Counted from the stretch's first letter, positions 20,137-29,431 are shown. The stretch: DNA of 38,400 nucleotides from JADHUC01 sp964617665 (GCA_964617665.1 CAZUAH010000078.1:1-38400), one strand, 5' to 3'. The notes: generated by a model from the sequence alone, not told the origin. A program made the numbers and translations.

Positions 20137-20763
20137 CTAAACTAAAAGTAAGTTCCCGATAACGTCCCCTGTGCCTGATTCAAGTTCAAATACATAGGTT
20201 TCTATTGATCCTGTTTTACCTAGAATCCATTCTGCCGTATCTCTTGTTTCCCCTGAAATTTTATCTTTATCAAACCCGTGCCTTTCCGGATCTGGGCCTA
20301 GTACTGTACCTCCGGTAGGAGCTGTAACTCCTTGAGTAAGAGTAGCCGTAGTAGTATTAGCACTATCCCTTCGTTTATTAAAAGCTGTTAACGCCGATCC
20401 TCCTGTAGCCCCTCCAGTAGGATTTTCTGTAATGGTGAATATGCTTGCCCCACTTGAAACCCCAAAAGCTAGCATATGAATTCTTTTCTCTTGAGCGGGT
20501 ATTACCATTTTTATACGAAGGGGGCTAGTACTAATATCAGCATCGCTAATATTAGTTTGGTATGTACTTGCTTCATGTAATTCGCTATGAGGAAATGTAG
20601 TTGTAACTATGCCAGAAGAAGAGTCGTCAATTCTGATTCCTCTTGCTACGTTGTCCTTATCTATTACATATACGTATCTCGCACCATCCGAAACTATAAT
20701 TGGATCGGCGGCAAAGCATACTGATGAAGCTAGTATTAATAACGCTATAAGAAGGTTTTTCAT
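20137..20763 (-). CDS. secreted-type protein of the tail region (208 aa)
   Basis: Begins MKNLLIALLILASSVCFAAD, a signal peptide; the SSVC string is not a good lipobox, so cleavage after CFA is more likely than lipidation. The mature part looks all-beta and ends in a DVIGNLLLV strand. GGAGTAAGAT precedes the ATG. Function unknown; location between the coiled-coil membrane protein and the tailspike suggests a role in adsorption or at the cell envelope. Confidence 0.7.
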   Translation of the reverse strand: MKNLLIALLILASSVCFAADPIIVSDGARYVYVIDKDNVARGIRIDDSSSGIVTTTFPHSELHEASTYQTNISDADISTSPLRIKMVIPAQEKRIHMLAFGVSSGASIFTITENPTGGATGGSALTAFNKRRDSANTTTATLTQGVTAPTGGTVLGPDPERHGFDKDKISGETRDTAEWILGKTGSIETYVFELESGTGDVIGNLLLV

Positions 20764-20766
20764 ATC

Positions 20767-21135
20767 TTACTCCTGCTTAGCTATCTCAAGCTGTATTCGG
20801 TTTAACGTATCTATTAATTTTTCTTGTACTCGTTTGTTTTCCAGTTTGTCCTTTTCTCTTTGTTTCTCTGCTTTCTCTGCTTCTTGTTTAAAGTGTTCAT
20901 GTTCGGTTCGATTATTTTCTAGCACCTGCATCAGTGTCTTATTATCAACTTTCTTTTCTAAGACCCTTCGAACTTCATCTGATCGGTAGTTTATCCGATC
21001 GTCCTGCGCTGAAATCTTATCATTTTGTGCGGTATAGAGGAGGAGAAGTAACATTCCTACTAATCCTATTAACATATTAGACGCCCAGGGCAATATCTTT
21101 TCAGCTGTAGATTTTTGTCGTCTATCATTTTTCAT
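20767..21135 (-). CDS. membrane-anchored coiled-coil protein, possible spanin/holin (122 aa)
   Basis: A basic N-terminus (MKNDRRQKSTAEK) precedes one membrane span (about residues 18-38, ASNMLIGLVGMLLLLLYTA), then about 80 residues of highly charged helix (RRVLEKKVDNKTLMQVLENN, EKAEKQREKDKLENKRVQEK). This is the layout of i-spanins (Rz-like) and some phage holin-class proteins. In the leftward operon it follows the tail fibre genes, as lysis genes do in T7-like phages. No overlapping Rz1 lipoprotein was found. Confidence 0.6.
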   Translation of the reverse strand: MKNDRRQKSTAEKILPWASNMLIGLVGMLLLLLYTAQNDKISAQDDRINYRSDEVRRVLEKKVDNKTLMQVLENNRTEHEHFKQEAEKAEKQREKDKLENKRVQEKLIDTLNRIQLEIAKQE

Positions 21136-21150
21136 GTCAAAAGTCCTTTG

Positions 21151-21166
21151 GGTGGGTTGTCACACC
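21151..21166. repeat. family A palindrome GGTGGGTTGTCACACC
   Basis: In the 49-bp gap between the genes at 21185 and 21135. Flanks extend it to GGGTGGG...CCCACCC (21150-21171 overall). Confidence 0.85.
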
Positions 21167-21184
21167 CACCCGAAGTGTTAAGTA

Positions 21185-21517
21185 TTAACCTAAGGTGCTA
21201 GTATTGTAAATGATCTCCCAATTCGATCCCATCCACATCAACAGACACACTTCGCCAGTCGCGTCAAATGTTAAGGTCGCGCCGTCTCCAAGATTTGCAG
21301 GAGTGACTACCAAGTTGTTAGTAACTTTAGTTTTCAGCTTAATGAAAGTAAGCTGTCCTTGGTGGGTGCCATCCGTCAATGCAAGAGTTAATGCGGCAGT
21401 TGCATTTGTAATAAACGAGTTCCCGCCAAATTTATGATAGTCTGTAGTCGATACAGCACCATTTGCCGAAGGCCATTCTTTGGAGCCTAGCCCCATTCTG
21501 TTTCCTCTTTGTGACAT
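21185..21517 (-). CDS. small structural-type protein (110 aa)
   Basis: Begins MSQRGNRMGLGSKEWPSANG and is predicted all-beta (GQLTFIKLKTKVTNNLVVTP, ATLTFDATGEVCLLMWMGSN). This pattern resembles small phage head-decoration or tail-tip proteins. No signal peptide, unlike its downstream neighbours. AAGGAGACATATATT precedes the ATG. Confidence 0.65.
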   Translation of the reverse strand: MSQRGNRMGLGSKEWPSANGAVSTTDYHKFGGNSFITNATAALTLALTDGTHQGQLTFIKLKTKVTNNLVVTPANLGDGATLTFDATGEVCLLMWMGSNWEIIYNTSTLG

Positions 21518-21559
21518 AATATATGTCTCCTTATATTATTCCGCCTTTGCGGATTACAG

Positions 21560-21575
21560 GGTGGGTTATCACACC
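21560..21575. repeat. family A palindrome GGTGGGTTATCACACC
   Basis: In the 74-bp gap between the tail fibre adaptor (21592-22539) and the 110-aa gene. Confidence 0.8.
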
Positions 21576-21591
21576 CCGTGGGTCGACTACG

Positions 21592-22539
21592 CTATGACGC
21601 TTTTGTCATTAAAGTATGCCACCAATTAGTATCTTTAGCGACAATCATATAAACTGCAGTACCTGCTCCGTTATCGTCTACCAATCCTATAAACCCGTCC
21701 CCTCGACTAGCTGGGGTTCCAAATATAGCGGTTAACTCAGCTGCCGTAGGAGGGTTAGATACATCCACATCGCTAACTTCTTCTATTCTTATATCTAATC
21801 CAGTTAAAGCTCCTGTAGAATACCCAAGGTTTTTGGCAACTATAACCGCTCCCGAAGGAGGAGCTTCTAAAAATGTTAATACCGCCGCAGATACAGTATA
21901 ATCTACTACCGCCCGTTGTAATGATCCTCCGATAAATACCATTAAAGCTTCTGCACTTGGAGGAGTAACAGTTAAATTAAATGCTATAGTCTCCCCATCC
22001 CCAGTAAATGTAGAAGCGGTTATTAATACTCCTGATCCCGCCGCCGCTGCGACTAAGGCTTCAAAATCAGACATTGTAGCACTTGAAACGGCTGGATCGC
22101 CGTTTAGATTAAATCCTAAAAGTTTGTTAATTCTTAACGCTTTGGCAGGTAAATCTCCATCCCAAGTTTCACCCCCAGGGATAGCCATTCCTCTCTCAAC
22201 TAGTTCTTCAAGTTGCTGGGTCTGCATTACTATTCTATCCAAAGCTCGTTCATGTACATCCTCTGGAAATTTTGTATAGGGGGTATAGTCGGTATCTTGT
22301 ATATAGGCTACTTCTCGAACTAAAGCAACTGCTACCCCACTAGCGGGAGCGGTAGTAAATGTAACTGTACCGCCAGCATCTGTAGCTAAGTCTTGTACAG
22401 TGTACCCACTCGTCTGTAATACATTGTTAAGATATACAGACATGTCTCCTAAAACATCTACCCGAAAATTGTAAGCAAATATTGTCGTAGAAGCATCGCC
22501 AATATGATCTGCTCTATTAATGCTAGTTGCTAAAGTCAT
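21592..22539 (-). CDS. T7-type tail fibre N-terminal (adaptor) protein (315 aa)
   Basis: The first ~150 residues match the T7 gp17 N-terminal tail-attachment domain: FAYNFRVDVLGDMSVYLNNV, GYTVQDLATDAGGTVTFTTA, LVREVAYIQDTDYTPYTKFP, then the RALDRIVMQTQQLEELVERG helix. A short GTGVL-type second copy of a similar beta domain follows (residues 185-255, AFNLTVTPPSAEALMVFIGG). The protein is shorter than T7 gp17 (553 aa) and lacks a large receptor-binding tip, so it probably docks the following proteins onto the tail. AAAAGGGGAGTATT precedes the ATG. Confidence 0.88.
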   Translation of the reverse strand: MTLATSINRADHIGDASTTIFAYNFRVDVLGDMSVYLNNVLQTSGYTVQDLATDAGGTVTFTTAPASGVAVALVREVAYIQDTDYTPYTKFPEDVHERALDRIVMQTQQLEELVERGMAIPGGETWDGDLPAKALRINKLLGFNLNGDPAVSSATMSDFEALVAAAAGSGVLITASTFTGDGETIAFNLTVTPPSAEALMVFIGGSLQRAVVDYTVSAAVLTFLEAPPSGAVIVAKNLGYSTGALTGLDIRIEEVSDVDVSNPPTAAELTAIFGTPASRGDGFIGLVDDNGAGTAVYMIVAKDTNWWHTLMTKAS

Positions 22540-22551
22540 AATACTCCCCTT

Positions 22552-24870
22552 TTAAAAGTCTATTTTTGGTGCTTTCGGGCCACGTCTTGAAGGTTTGCCT
22601 GGCTCTTTAAATCTTGTTATACCTTCACGTTTTTCTCTTTTAATTTTCTTCCGTCTTTGTTTCCGTATATCTGGATATACAAATTCTTGCAACCCGTCAA
22701 TAAGATAACTGTTGACAAGTAACTTTCCATAGGATGCGGATTGTCCTACCTGCTTAAGAGCTGTAGCTGTTAACTTCCCACTGTATTCTTTCAACGTTTT
22801 CTCATCATCCATAATTTCGCGAGCGGCTTTTAATAATACATTCATTAATCCGGCACTTGGGCCAGCTACAAAGTCTCCTACTCCTCCACCATATTCTCCA
22901 ACATTATACATAACATCGCCCATAAGACCTGTCGCTCCACCATGTACCATAGCTTTAACTACGAATTTTGGTGTGATGTCATGGGGGTCTCTACCGTTAA
23001 GTATATCTTTAATCCACAAAGACATAACACCTAATATGGTAGTTCCAGCTAATAACTTTGATGTATAAAAAGCTCTTGTACTCTGAGTCGGTAAAGCCCT
23101 TATTCGGGCTAAGTGCATTAGCATAACACTAACAGGGAAAGATTTAAACTGCGTCCCAACTCTTAAGAACTCTCCTGCTAATGTGCCTGGGGCCTGCCCA
23201 AAATTTAATGCGGCTCGTGATGCAGCCGTTGGTTCTGGAACAGCGTATCTTGTTTCAGCCTGTAACATCATTAAGAATTTTTCTCGACTCTCACGATCTG
23301 CAATCTTTGCTGGCTCTATAAAAGTTGCTCCCCGATGTTGAACAGTACCCGCTTCTTGAAGGTGCGACCACACACCCCGATCAATTTTGTACTGGTCTAA
23401 AACAAACTTCATACCATTAGATAAATCACCAAAACGCTTGCCGCGAATATTAGTCATATGCGCTAAGAGTTCATAAGCGTGACCCGTTTTCATTGTGTTA
23501 GTCCATCTATTAAGTCCGATAACCTTAGTATATAAGCTAGCAATCTTAACTGCATTTCCGTTCTGGCCAACATCAGCATAGCGGTGGGCGGCTCTAATAT
23601 CATTTATAACTACGTCTGATACAACCCCCATCTGTGCTAAAAATTTAGAATTTCGTTTAGTAAACAGCTCAATTAATTGAGTTTTAAGCATACGCATTAC
23701 AGGCATACCTTTTAATTGTGCTGCTACAACTGAAAAACCAGTATCTGTTATAGCGGTAACTGGAGCTAATCCCAATTTGGTGACAACCTGTATAGCCCTA
23801 AGAGTTTGTCCAACCCCCGACCAAAAAGGGCTACCAGTAGTAGTAAAACCCATAAGGTTATTATAACGATGTACCGCAGCTTCTGCATATAATCCTCCGT
23901 CTTTAACTACTTTACCTTTTAACTTTAAATCTGATGCCATACCACTAGCTTTTTTACTGAGCTGTTCTACCATTTGGCGGGGATTCGGCCCAAGAGTCTC
24001 TAGTGCTGCAATCTGCCTTCCTGAACTATCTAAGTATTTCATTATCGTGCCGAAGACATCTTCGTTTCCGTATTTTTTATTGAACTCATACCAATCCTTG
24101 CCGGATTTAGTATTCATTCTTCGGCGAAATGATCGCCCTATTCCCGCTCCCGCACTTGTAGGATCAACTATATTTGAAAACATCTTATCTAACACATCAT
24201 CTATAGTTTTTTCACTACCTTCATATAGGAAGTTTTCCATATCGAAATGTTTTTTAACGTCTGCTTTCCATTGAGCTAAGTCTGCTTTCTTTACTCGGTC
24301 TGCTGCTTGTATATGAGGTAAGTAGAAATCTTCTTTTACATTAATTCTGCCCCCTGCTTTATTAATTCTCTCAGCTACTTCTTTTCCTATTTTTCTAAAA
24401 GCTTTTCCGAAGGCCGCAAGTTCAGGTTCAACAACTTCATCCCCCTGTATAGCCATACTCGCATGACGATTCCAAGTATCGTCTGCTTTAGAAAACCATT
24501 TACCCATAACACTTTTAACTTTAGCTTTAGATAGATGCCCCTCCAAAGTACGATGTAATTGAGTTATTATCGAATCTCCCAAAACCTCCATAGACTTAGT
24601 TGGGCCAGATATTATATTTGCAAGTGCTCTAAACGGATTACGTAGTAGCTTTTTAGGATCAAGAACCGAAGGTTCTGTATAATCTACCATTTCTTTTTCT
24701 AAGCTTACCCGCTTTTTAGAATCGGCGATTAGGTTGCTAAGGTCTTTCTTGCGTTTACCAAATTCAAGTAATACCTGAGTTTCAAGTTCCTCGTCTCCGG
24801 CAATAGCCAATAGTCGATTTCTAGTTTCTCTATGAGATATCTTAGTAGCTATACAATTTCGTAAAGACAT
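22552..24870 (-). CDS. large internal virion/ejection-type protein, C-terminal half of a gp16-like protein (772 aa)
   Basis: Placed immediately before the tail fibre gene, where T7 has gp16. Mostly helical, with amphipathic and weakly hydrophobic stretches in the middle (GLAPVTAITDTGFSVVAAQL, LLAGTTILGVMSLWIKDILN) and a very basic C-terminus (RKQRRKKIKREKREG). I do not see a lysozyme or transglycosylase motif. Its ATG overlaps the upstream stop (TAATG), and with the 403-residue upstream protein it totals 1175 residues, close to T7 gp16 (1318). The pair may be a split gp16. Contains a family A site (23361). Confidence 0.65.
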   Translation of the reverse strand: MSLRNCIATKISHRETRNRLLAIAGDEELETQVLLEFGKRKKDLSNLIADSKKRVSLEKEMVDYTEPSVLDPKKLLRNPFRALANIISGPTKSMEVLGDSIITQLHRTLEGHLSKAKVKSVMGKWFSKADDTWNRHASMAIQGDEVVEPELAAFGKAFRKIGKEVAERINKAGGRINVKEDFYLPHIQAADRVKKADLAQWKADVKKHFDMENFLYEGSEKTIDDVLDKMFSNIVDPTSAGAGIGRSFRRRMNTKSGKDWYEFNKKYGNEDVFGTIMKYLDSSGRQIAALETLGPNPRQMVEQLSKKASGMASDLKLKGKVVKDGGLYAEAAVHRYNNLMGFTTTGSPFWSGVGQTLRAIQVVTKLGLAPVTAITDTGFSVVAAQLKGMPVMRMLKTQLIELFTKRNSKFLAQMGVVSDVVINDIRAAHRYADVGQNGNAVKIASLYTKVIGLNRWTNTMKTGHAYELLAHMTNIRGKRFGDLSNGMKFVLDQYKIDRGVWSHLQEAGTVQHRGATFIEPAKIADRESREKFLMMLQAETRYAVPEPTAASRAALNFGQAPGTLAGEFLRVGTQFKSFPVSVMLMHLARIRALPTQSTRAFYTSKLLAGTTILGVMSLWIKDILNGRDPHDITPKFVVKAMVHGGATGLMGDVMYNVGEYGGGVGDFVAGPSAGLMNVLLKAAREIMDDEKTLKEYSGKLTATALKQVGQSASYGKLLVNSYLIDGLQEFVYPDIRKQRRKKIKREKREGITRFKEPGKPSRRGPKAPKIDF
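22970..22985. repeat. degenerate family A half-site GGTGTGATGTCATGGG
   Basis: Left arm and centre match the family, the right arm does not. Listed as a doubtful member, inside the 772-residue gene. Confidence 0.3.
23361..23376. repeat. family A palindrome GGTGCGACCACACACC
   Basis: Inside the 772-residue gene, read on the minus strand as GVWSHL. Arms GTGCG/CACAC. Confidence 0.7.
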
Positions 24871-26081
24871 TATATTTTAACTCCGTTTCCGATTAAACAA
24901 TCCGCTACTTGCTCTGCGAGCGAATCTAAATTCTCCGCTTCATCTACGATCTCAGCTCCTCGCCCTTTTAACCATTGCCTATCTGCATCATTTATATGTT
25001 TGAAATCGTCAGCGGGGTGTGTTGTCGCACCCTTGGTCTCCTTGACGGTTGTCGTGGTCTTACCTTTCTTATCAGTTACTTCGGTTACTGTTCGAGTGAA
25101 TCTCTGTTGATCTGTTAGTATTTCAAGTTCATCCGCTTCTAACTCTGTAAGTTTCTTTTTACCCTGCAACTCTTTTAATCTTGAAGCATCTTGGCGAGCT
25201 GCGAGATTATCTAGTTCCCTAGACTCTATAGGAGTATGCAATTCATAATCATCAGACTTACGTTGAATAGTAGATAGCAGTTCTTCCGCATCTTCCGTAA
25301 CTTCTGATTCCATTAATCTTTTAGTATTAGCCGCTTGATGCAAAGCGTCGGGAGACATCTCGTCCCCGTGTCTCTTAACTATTTCATCTACCGCTTTAGC
25401 GGTTTTCAAAGAACTTAATTTTGCTATTAGCCCGATTGCTGCGGCTTCGCCAAAGGCTGCAAACGCTATGTTAAATATAACCTCCTTAGCATTAGTGTCT
25501 ATATCTCTTGCAGTTTTATACTCCCACACTGAAATCTGTCGGGGTAATTCTAAAGCTGCTCCGACTGCTAACCCCCGTCTAAAAGCTTTTGCTGCACGTA
25601 ACCCTTTGTAAACTGCACTAGCTCCGCCTATAAACATTCCGGCTGCTACGTCAACATCCATCATTGCTCCGGCCATAAAACCTGCCCCGCCAATAATTTT
25701 CTGTCCCGTAGTAGCCCCTTCTTGCAATCGAGCTAAATCTTCTCCTCGCTCTCGGATCATCTTGCCTTGCTCTTTTTTCAAATCAATATCTGACGGGATG
25801 TTAAATCCTTTTTCTTCGTTAAGATAGCGAGCTATAAGATTATAATCCGTACCGAAAGTTTGACTAATATTTTTAGGAACTGTACCATCCGCTATCCGAT
25901 CTTGAACTTCTTGATTCCGCATACTAAACATTTCAGTATTGTGCAACGGGGCGTGCGAAGTCGTAGTATCAAAAGCATATTGAAAACTCTGCTTCAACAA
26001 CTCGAAAGTTCCTGCCGCTTCTTTAGCAGATAACGGTTGTTGGTTTTCTCCTACTACCGGTTTATGTTTTATTAAACCCAT
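24870..26081 (-). CDS. internal virion-type protein, N-terminal half of a gp16-like protein (403 aa)
   Basis: Begins MGLIKHKPVVGENQQPLSAK. A glycine/alanine-rich hydrophobic region (residues about 125-175, IIGGAGFMAGAMMDVDVAAG and GMFIGGASAVYKGLRAAKAF) and a second one near 205-225 could insert into membrane, as expected for an ejection protein. The rest is charged helix. ATG directly follows the previous stop. No lytic transglycosylase signature in the N-terminus, where T7 gp16 carries it. Holds a family A site (25016). Confidence 0.6.
   Translation of the reverse strand: MGLIKHKPVVGENQQPLSAKEAAGTFELLKQSFQYAFDTTTSHAPLHNTEMFSMRNQEVQDRIADGTVPKNISQTFGTDYNLIARYLNEEKGFNIPSDIDLKKEQGKMIRERGEDLARLQEGATTGQKIIGGAGFMAGAMMDVDVAAGMFIGGASAVYKGLRAAKAFRRGLAVGAALELPRQISVWEYKTARDIDTNAKEVIFNIAFAAFGEAAAIGLIAKLSSLKTAKAVDEIVKRHGDEMSPDALHQAANTKRLMESEVTEDAEELLSTIQRKSDDYELHTPIESRELDNLAARQDASRLKELQGKKKLTELEADELEILTDQQRFTRTVTEVTDKKGKTTTTVKETKGATTHPADDFKHINDADRQWLKGRGAEIVDEAENLDSLAEQVADCLIGNGVKI
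25016..25031. repeat. family A palindrome GGTGTGTTGTCGCACC
   Basis: Inside the 403-residue gene, minus-strand reading GATTHPAD. Arms GTGTG/CGCAC. Confidence 0.75.
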
Positions 26082-28517
26082 TTAAAACCCCACTCTAGGA
26101 CTAGGTTTTAATTTCTGTAAATCCCTAATAACGTCTAAACTAGCAGGTGATAGAGTTGGATGCTTAACATCTGGCAAAGCTGGTCTACTATCTGTTCGGG
26201 CTTCTTTTAATTTTCGATTATACGTACCGTCAAATTGGGCTTGCTCCCGTGTATAAAAGTCTCCGTACTGCCAAATGTATGGTTCAAACCCGTCTTTAGT
26301 TTTAGTCGTAATGTATCTACCTGCTTCGTCAATAAAAGTATAAGAGTTCGGAGCAACTTTACGAAACCGAAGCGTACCATTCCTAAGCAGTTTAACAACA
26401 TTAGCTGCACCATAAGGCGCACCTATAGCTTTGTATCCTTTATTCAACAAATCTTTATGATGTAGTTGCCGAACATCATTACGAAAAGTATCTTGAGTAA
26501 CCTCATTATTCGGGGCTACTAAATGATACCCTTTATATTTTAAAACTCCACCAAAAGCTTGATCTATGGCTTCGGGCAATATTTTCTCTGCGTTCTCTGG
26601 AACTCCGTCACTAAGAGTAAAAGTTAAATCTTTTACAATTTCTAACATATCCCCATAAGATTCGGAATCCGCTGCATTAAATAGCCCTAAAGTTTCTTCT
26701 CTGTACGTTTCGTTAAATAATGAGCTGAGTGCGTTGTCCCACCCCTTATCATTCTGTCGCCCTTCTCGGCCTACTGCAACATTATTAGCTACTGTTTCAG
26801 AAACCGAAGCCAGTACTTTAGCTAAGGAAACTTCGAAGTTAGGCATACTCTGGTCTTTAAGACCCTCAAAGAAAGCATCATGGTCATCTCCGTAAGTTCG
26901 GTTAATCATTCTAGCAAACTGACCTTTCTGATTTAAATCCAACTTATCCCAAGAATCGATAACTTGACGAGCGGTATCTCTAGATATACTGGCATTTACT
27001 TCGTTACCTCTGCCTTGGTCATTAACTTTAATGACGTCAGTATAAAACTGCTGAAAGACTGTCTCCACTTCTGGAGTTAATATATTTTGCGGAGTTATAT
27101 TAGTAGGTAGAGGCTCTACTAGTCCCTGACTTTCTGCTCCTTCTCTGGAATTTAAACTCCACAATGCCGCGTCTTTATCCCATTGTTCTTCAATAAGATT
27201 CATTAACTGAGCTTCTGCAAGAGTCGCGTCTTTTCCCTTATGAGTGGCTTTATATAGTTTTTGTTCCGCTTGTGTCCAAGTTCGAGTAGTTTGGATAGTA
27301 GCTTTATTATTAATTATTACTTCTAAATCTTCCGCTAACAAAGCTGCATCAGTGTTAAATTTAGTCTTTCCAAATACTGTATTCTGCGCTGTAGCGTTAA
27401 CATTCTTTAGGTTATTCAGTACTCTTTGAATTTCTTCTGAACTTACATTACTATCTAATGCTATAGATTTTAACTCGCGTCCTTCTTTAACAGCTCTTGC
27501 ATGATTAAGTTTAGTAGCAGACAATTCATTTTCAAACATTTTCTTGAGCTTAGTTTCAATATTATTTTTCATATTCATTTTTGAAGTTTCATCTAATCTG
27601 CCGCCAATTTTTTCATATGCTTCTTGTTCCATAGATAAAGTTTTATATGCTACCATAAGATCATCTATAGATTTTTTACTTTGTAAATTTGCAACCGACA
27701 TCAAATTATGGTAGCCTTGTTCTTCCATCCCTTGCCTACCTATTAATGTAGCTGCCGCTTTTTCTACTTCTGATAAGGAAGAATTCTGCACAGCCACAAT
27801 CATTCTACCATAATCTTTTATGTCTTTAAAAGCTTTTATTCGTTCTTTATCCTGCTTTAACCGATAAGCTTTTCCTTTCGTTTGAGCTGTTCGTAATTGC
27901 TTCGCAAATACTTCCTGAGCTTTTGCTACATTAACTTGTATGAATTTACCCCGTAAAAAATCATCAGATATAGTGCTAGCTTCTGCTCGTATTGAAGCAG
28001 TCGCTTGATGTAAATGATAGTAAGGTTCTACATAATAAGCTGGTACAGTTCCGTCTAATTTTAATCGAGTAGTACCATCCGGTAAGGCTTCTGTTTGCGT
28101 TCGGTACTTTTCCTCCCCTGGAAACTTAATGCTCTGTGGTAAGGTACTTAAATTAACATCTCCATCAGGAGTAACTAAACTATTAAAATCTACAGAGGCT
28201 CTAGAACTATTAACATCTTGTCCCCACTGAGCATTATCTGCTTCTCTCTTTTGTAGAGCCTCAAGTTCGCGAGCGGCTTCTTTTTCTGCGGCTCTTTGTT
28301 CGTTTCGGATTCGGCGATCTTCTGCGTCGAGTCGACGCTGTTCAACTATATCCGCTTTTTTCTGAGCTTGAATATTAGCAGTTATATCTCTAAAACTTCC
28401 TGCTAAGTTGCTAAATCCTTGGGCTACACTACCATGTCCTGTATCAAACACCGCAACGGAAGGATCGATAGTCGCAAGAGATCGTCTAGAACCTCTTTTA
28501 AATGCTGGAATTTTCAT
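26082..28517 (-). CDS. gp15-like internal virion protein (811 aa)
   Basis: Begins MKIPAFKRGSRRSLATIDPS; residues about 35-90 form a charged coiled coil (QAQKKADIVEQRRLDAEDRR). The rest is mainly helical with no membrane span. Size and order (after gp14-like, before gp16-like) match T7 gp15 (747 aa), which lines the DNA-ejection channel. Sequence similarity to T7 gp15 is not obvious by eye, so the call rests on synteny and composition. GAGGATACT precedes the ATG. Contains a family A site (26728). Confidence 0.7.
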   Translation of the reverse strand: MKIPAFKRGSRRSLATIDPSVAVFDTGHGSVAQGFSNLAGSFRDITANIQAQKKADIVEQRRLDAEDRRIRNEQRAAEKEAARELEALQKREADNAQWGQDVNSSRASVDFNSLVTPDGDVNLSTLPQSIKFPGEEKYRTQTEALPDGTTRLKLDGTVPAYYVEPYYHLHQATASIRAEASTISDDFLRGKFIQVNVAKAQEVFAKQLRTAQTKGKAYRLKQDKERIKAFKDIKDYGRMIVAVQNSSLSEVEKAAATLIGRQGMEEQGYHNLMSVANLQSKKSIDDLMVAYKTLSMEQEAYEKIGGRLDETSKMNMKNNIETKLKKMFENELSATKLNHARAVKEGRELKSIALDSNVSSEEIQRVLNNLKNVNATAQNTVFGKTKFNTDAALLAEDLEVIINNKATIQTTRTWTQAEQKLYKATHKGKDATLAEAQLMNLIEEQWDKDAALWSLNSREGAESQGLVEPLPTNITPQNILTPEVETVFQQFYTDVIKVNDQGRGNEVNASISRDTARQVIDSWDKLDLNQKGQFARMINRTYGDDHDAFFEGLKDQSMPNFEVSLAKVLASVSETVANNVAVGREGRQNDKGWDNALSSLFNETYREETLGLFNAADSESYGDMLEIVKDLTFTLSDGVPENAEKILPEAIDQAFGGVLKYKGYHLVAPNNEVTQDTFRNDVRQLHHKDLLNKGYKAIGAPYGAANVVKLLRNGTLRFRKVAPNSYTFIDEAGRYITTKTKDGFEPYIWQYGDFYTREQAQFDGTYNRKLKEARTDSRPALPDVKHPTLSPASLDVIRDLQKLKPSPRVGF
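26728..26743. repeat. family A palindrome AGTGCGTTGTCCCACC
   Basis: Inside the gp15-like gene, minus-strand reading KGWDNALS. Arms GTGCG/CCCAC. Confidence 0.6.
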
Positions 28518-28528
28518 AGTATCCTCAT

Positions 28529-28544
28529 GGTGTGTTGTCGCACC
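28529..28544. repeat. family A palindrome GGTGTGTTGTCGCACC
   Basis: In the 30-bp gap between the gp14-like and gp15-like genes; same 16-mer as at 25016. Confidence 0.8.
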
Positions 28545-28547
28545 CCG

Positions 28548-29042
28548 TTAAAACGGAGAAGTATTAGGGAAATCAGATTTAAACGCATCCTGTACAAAAG
28601 GTGCGGCTTCTGCAGTAGCTTGGGCGAACTCGCCAAATGCACCTACTACTTTACCTTGGGCCGCGTTAACTTTGCCCTCTGCTGCCCCAACGGCAGATGC
28701 CCCCTGTAATCTTGTAACACGTTGTCTAGAAGCCCCGACAGTGTTGAGCCAAGCTAATTCTTCTAAACCTTTCTTTCTTAAATCTGCTAAGAAGATGGAT
28801 TCAGATACTCCGCTTGTTCCGGAAGCTGCTGCTTTAGACCGAGCAGTTGCTAACAAGGCTGCATTTTCTTCTTCCTGAAGCCGGAGGTTCTCGGCAGTCT
28901 CTAACTCAATTGTTTCTGCATTAGCCTCAGCAATAGCGGCTGCTGACCTAACCTGCTTCTTTGCTTGCCTCTTTACTTGTACGGTACTATGTACTGCTGC
29001 ACCTGCGGATATTACTGCCATTACTGGAACTACCCAAGGCAT
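28548..29042 (-). CDS. gp14-like internal virion protein (164 aa)
   Basis: Begins MPWVVPVMAVISAGAAVHST, a short hydrophobic segment, then a long Ala/Glu helix (AIAEANAETIELETAENLRL) and a GTSGVSESIFLADLRKKG motif seen in T7-type internal core proteins. T7 gp14 (196 aa) forms the outer-membrane pore during ejection. AAAGGAGGTATGAT precedes the ATG. Lies in the gp13-14-15 order. Confidence 0.78.
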   Translation of the reverse strand: MPWVVPVMAVISAGAAVHSTVQVKRQAKKQVRSAAAIAEANAETIELETAENLRLQEEENAALLATARSKAAASGTSGVSESIFLADLRKKGLEELAWLNTVGASRQRVTRLQGASAVGAAEGKVNAAQGKVVGAFGEFAQATAEAAPFVQDAFKSDFPNTSPF

Positions 29043-29043
29043 A

Positions 29044-29430
29044 TCATACCTCCTTTATGTAAACTTTATCAGTATGTTTCTTAAACCCTAAAATTTTTAA
29101 CCACCGCACTTGCTCATTGTTTGTAACATCGTCCGCTGCCAATATATAAATATTCTGTTTTACCATGTATTCTTTACTGATACGTTTTATTAACTTAACT
29201 ATTTTAAGGGCGCGATCTTCTATACCTTTAACCATCAAAGCCGATACAAAACTCACCGAACCTATTACATTTGATAAAAATACTATAATAGGTTTATCCT
29301 TATCCATAATAACTCCGGCATGAGTAGCTACTAAAATACTGTCTTCAATTACTTTTTTAGACGTATTAGGAACTACATCATTAAAATCCATTTCGTAAAC
29401 AAGTCCTTCTGTATAAGGTAAGACTATCAT
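29044..29430 (-). CDS. gp13-like GNAT-fold internal protein (128 aa)
   Basis: Lies just after the tail nozzle gene, where T7 has gp13, and ends with NNEQVRWLKILGFKKHTDKV, the usual C-terminal WLxxLGF strand of GNAT acetyltransferases. T7 gp13 homologues share this fold and are needed for virion assembly. Catalytic activity is not implied. No strong ribosome site; translation is probably coupled to the upstream gene. Confidence 0.75.
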   Translation of the reverse strand: MIVLPYTEGLVYEMDFNDVVPNTSKKVIEDSILVATHAGVIMDKDKPIIVFLSNVIGSVSFVSALMVKGIEDRALKIVKLIKRISKEYMVKQNIYILAADDVTNNEQVRWLKILGFKKHTDKVYIKEV

Positions 29431-29431
29431 A

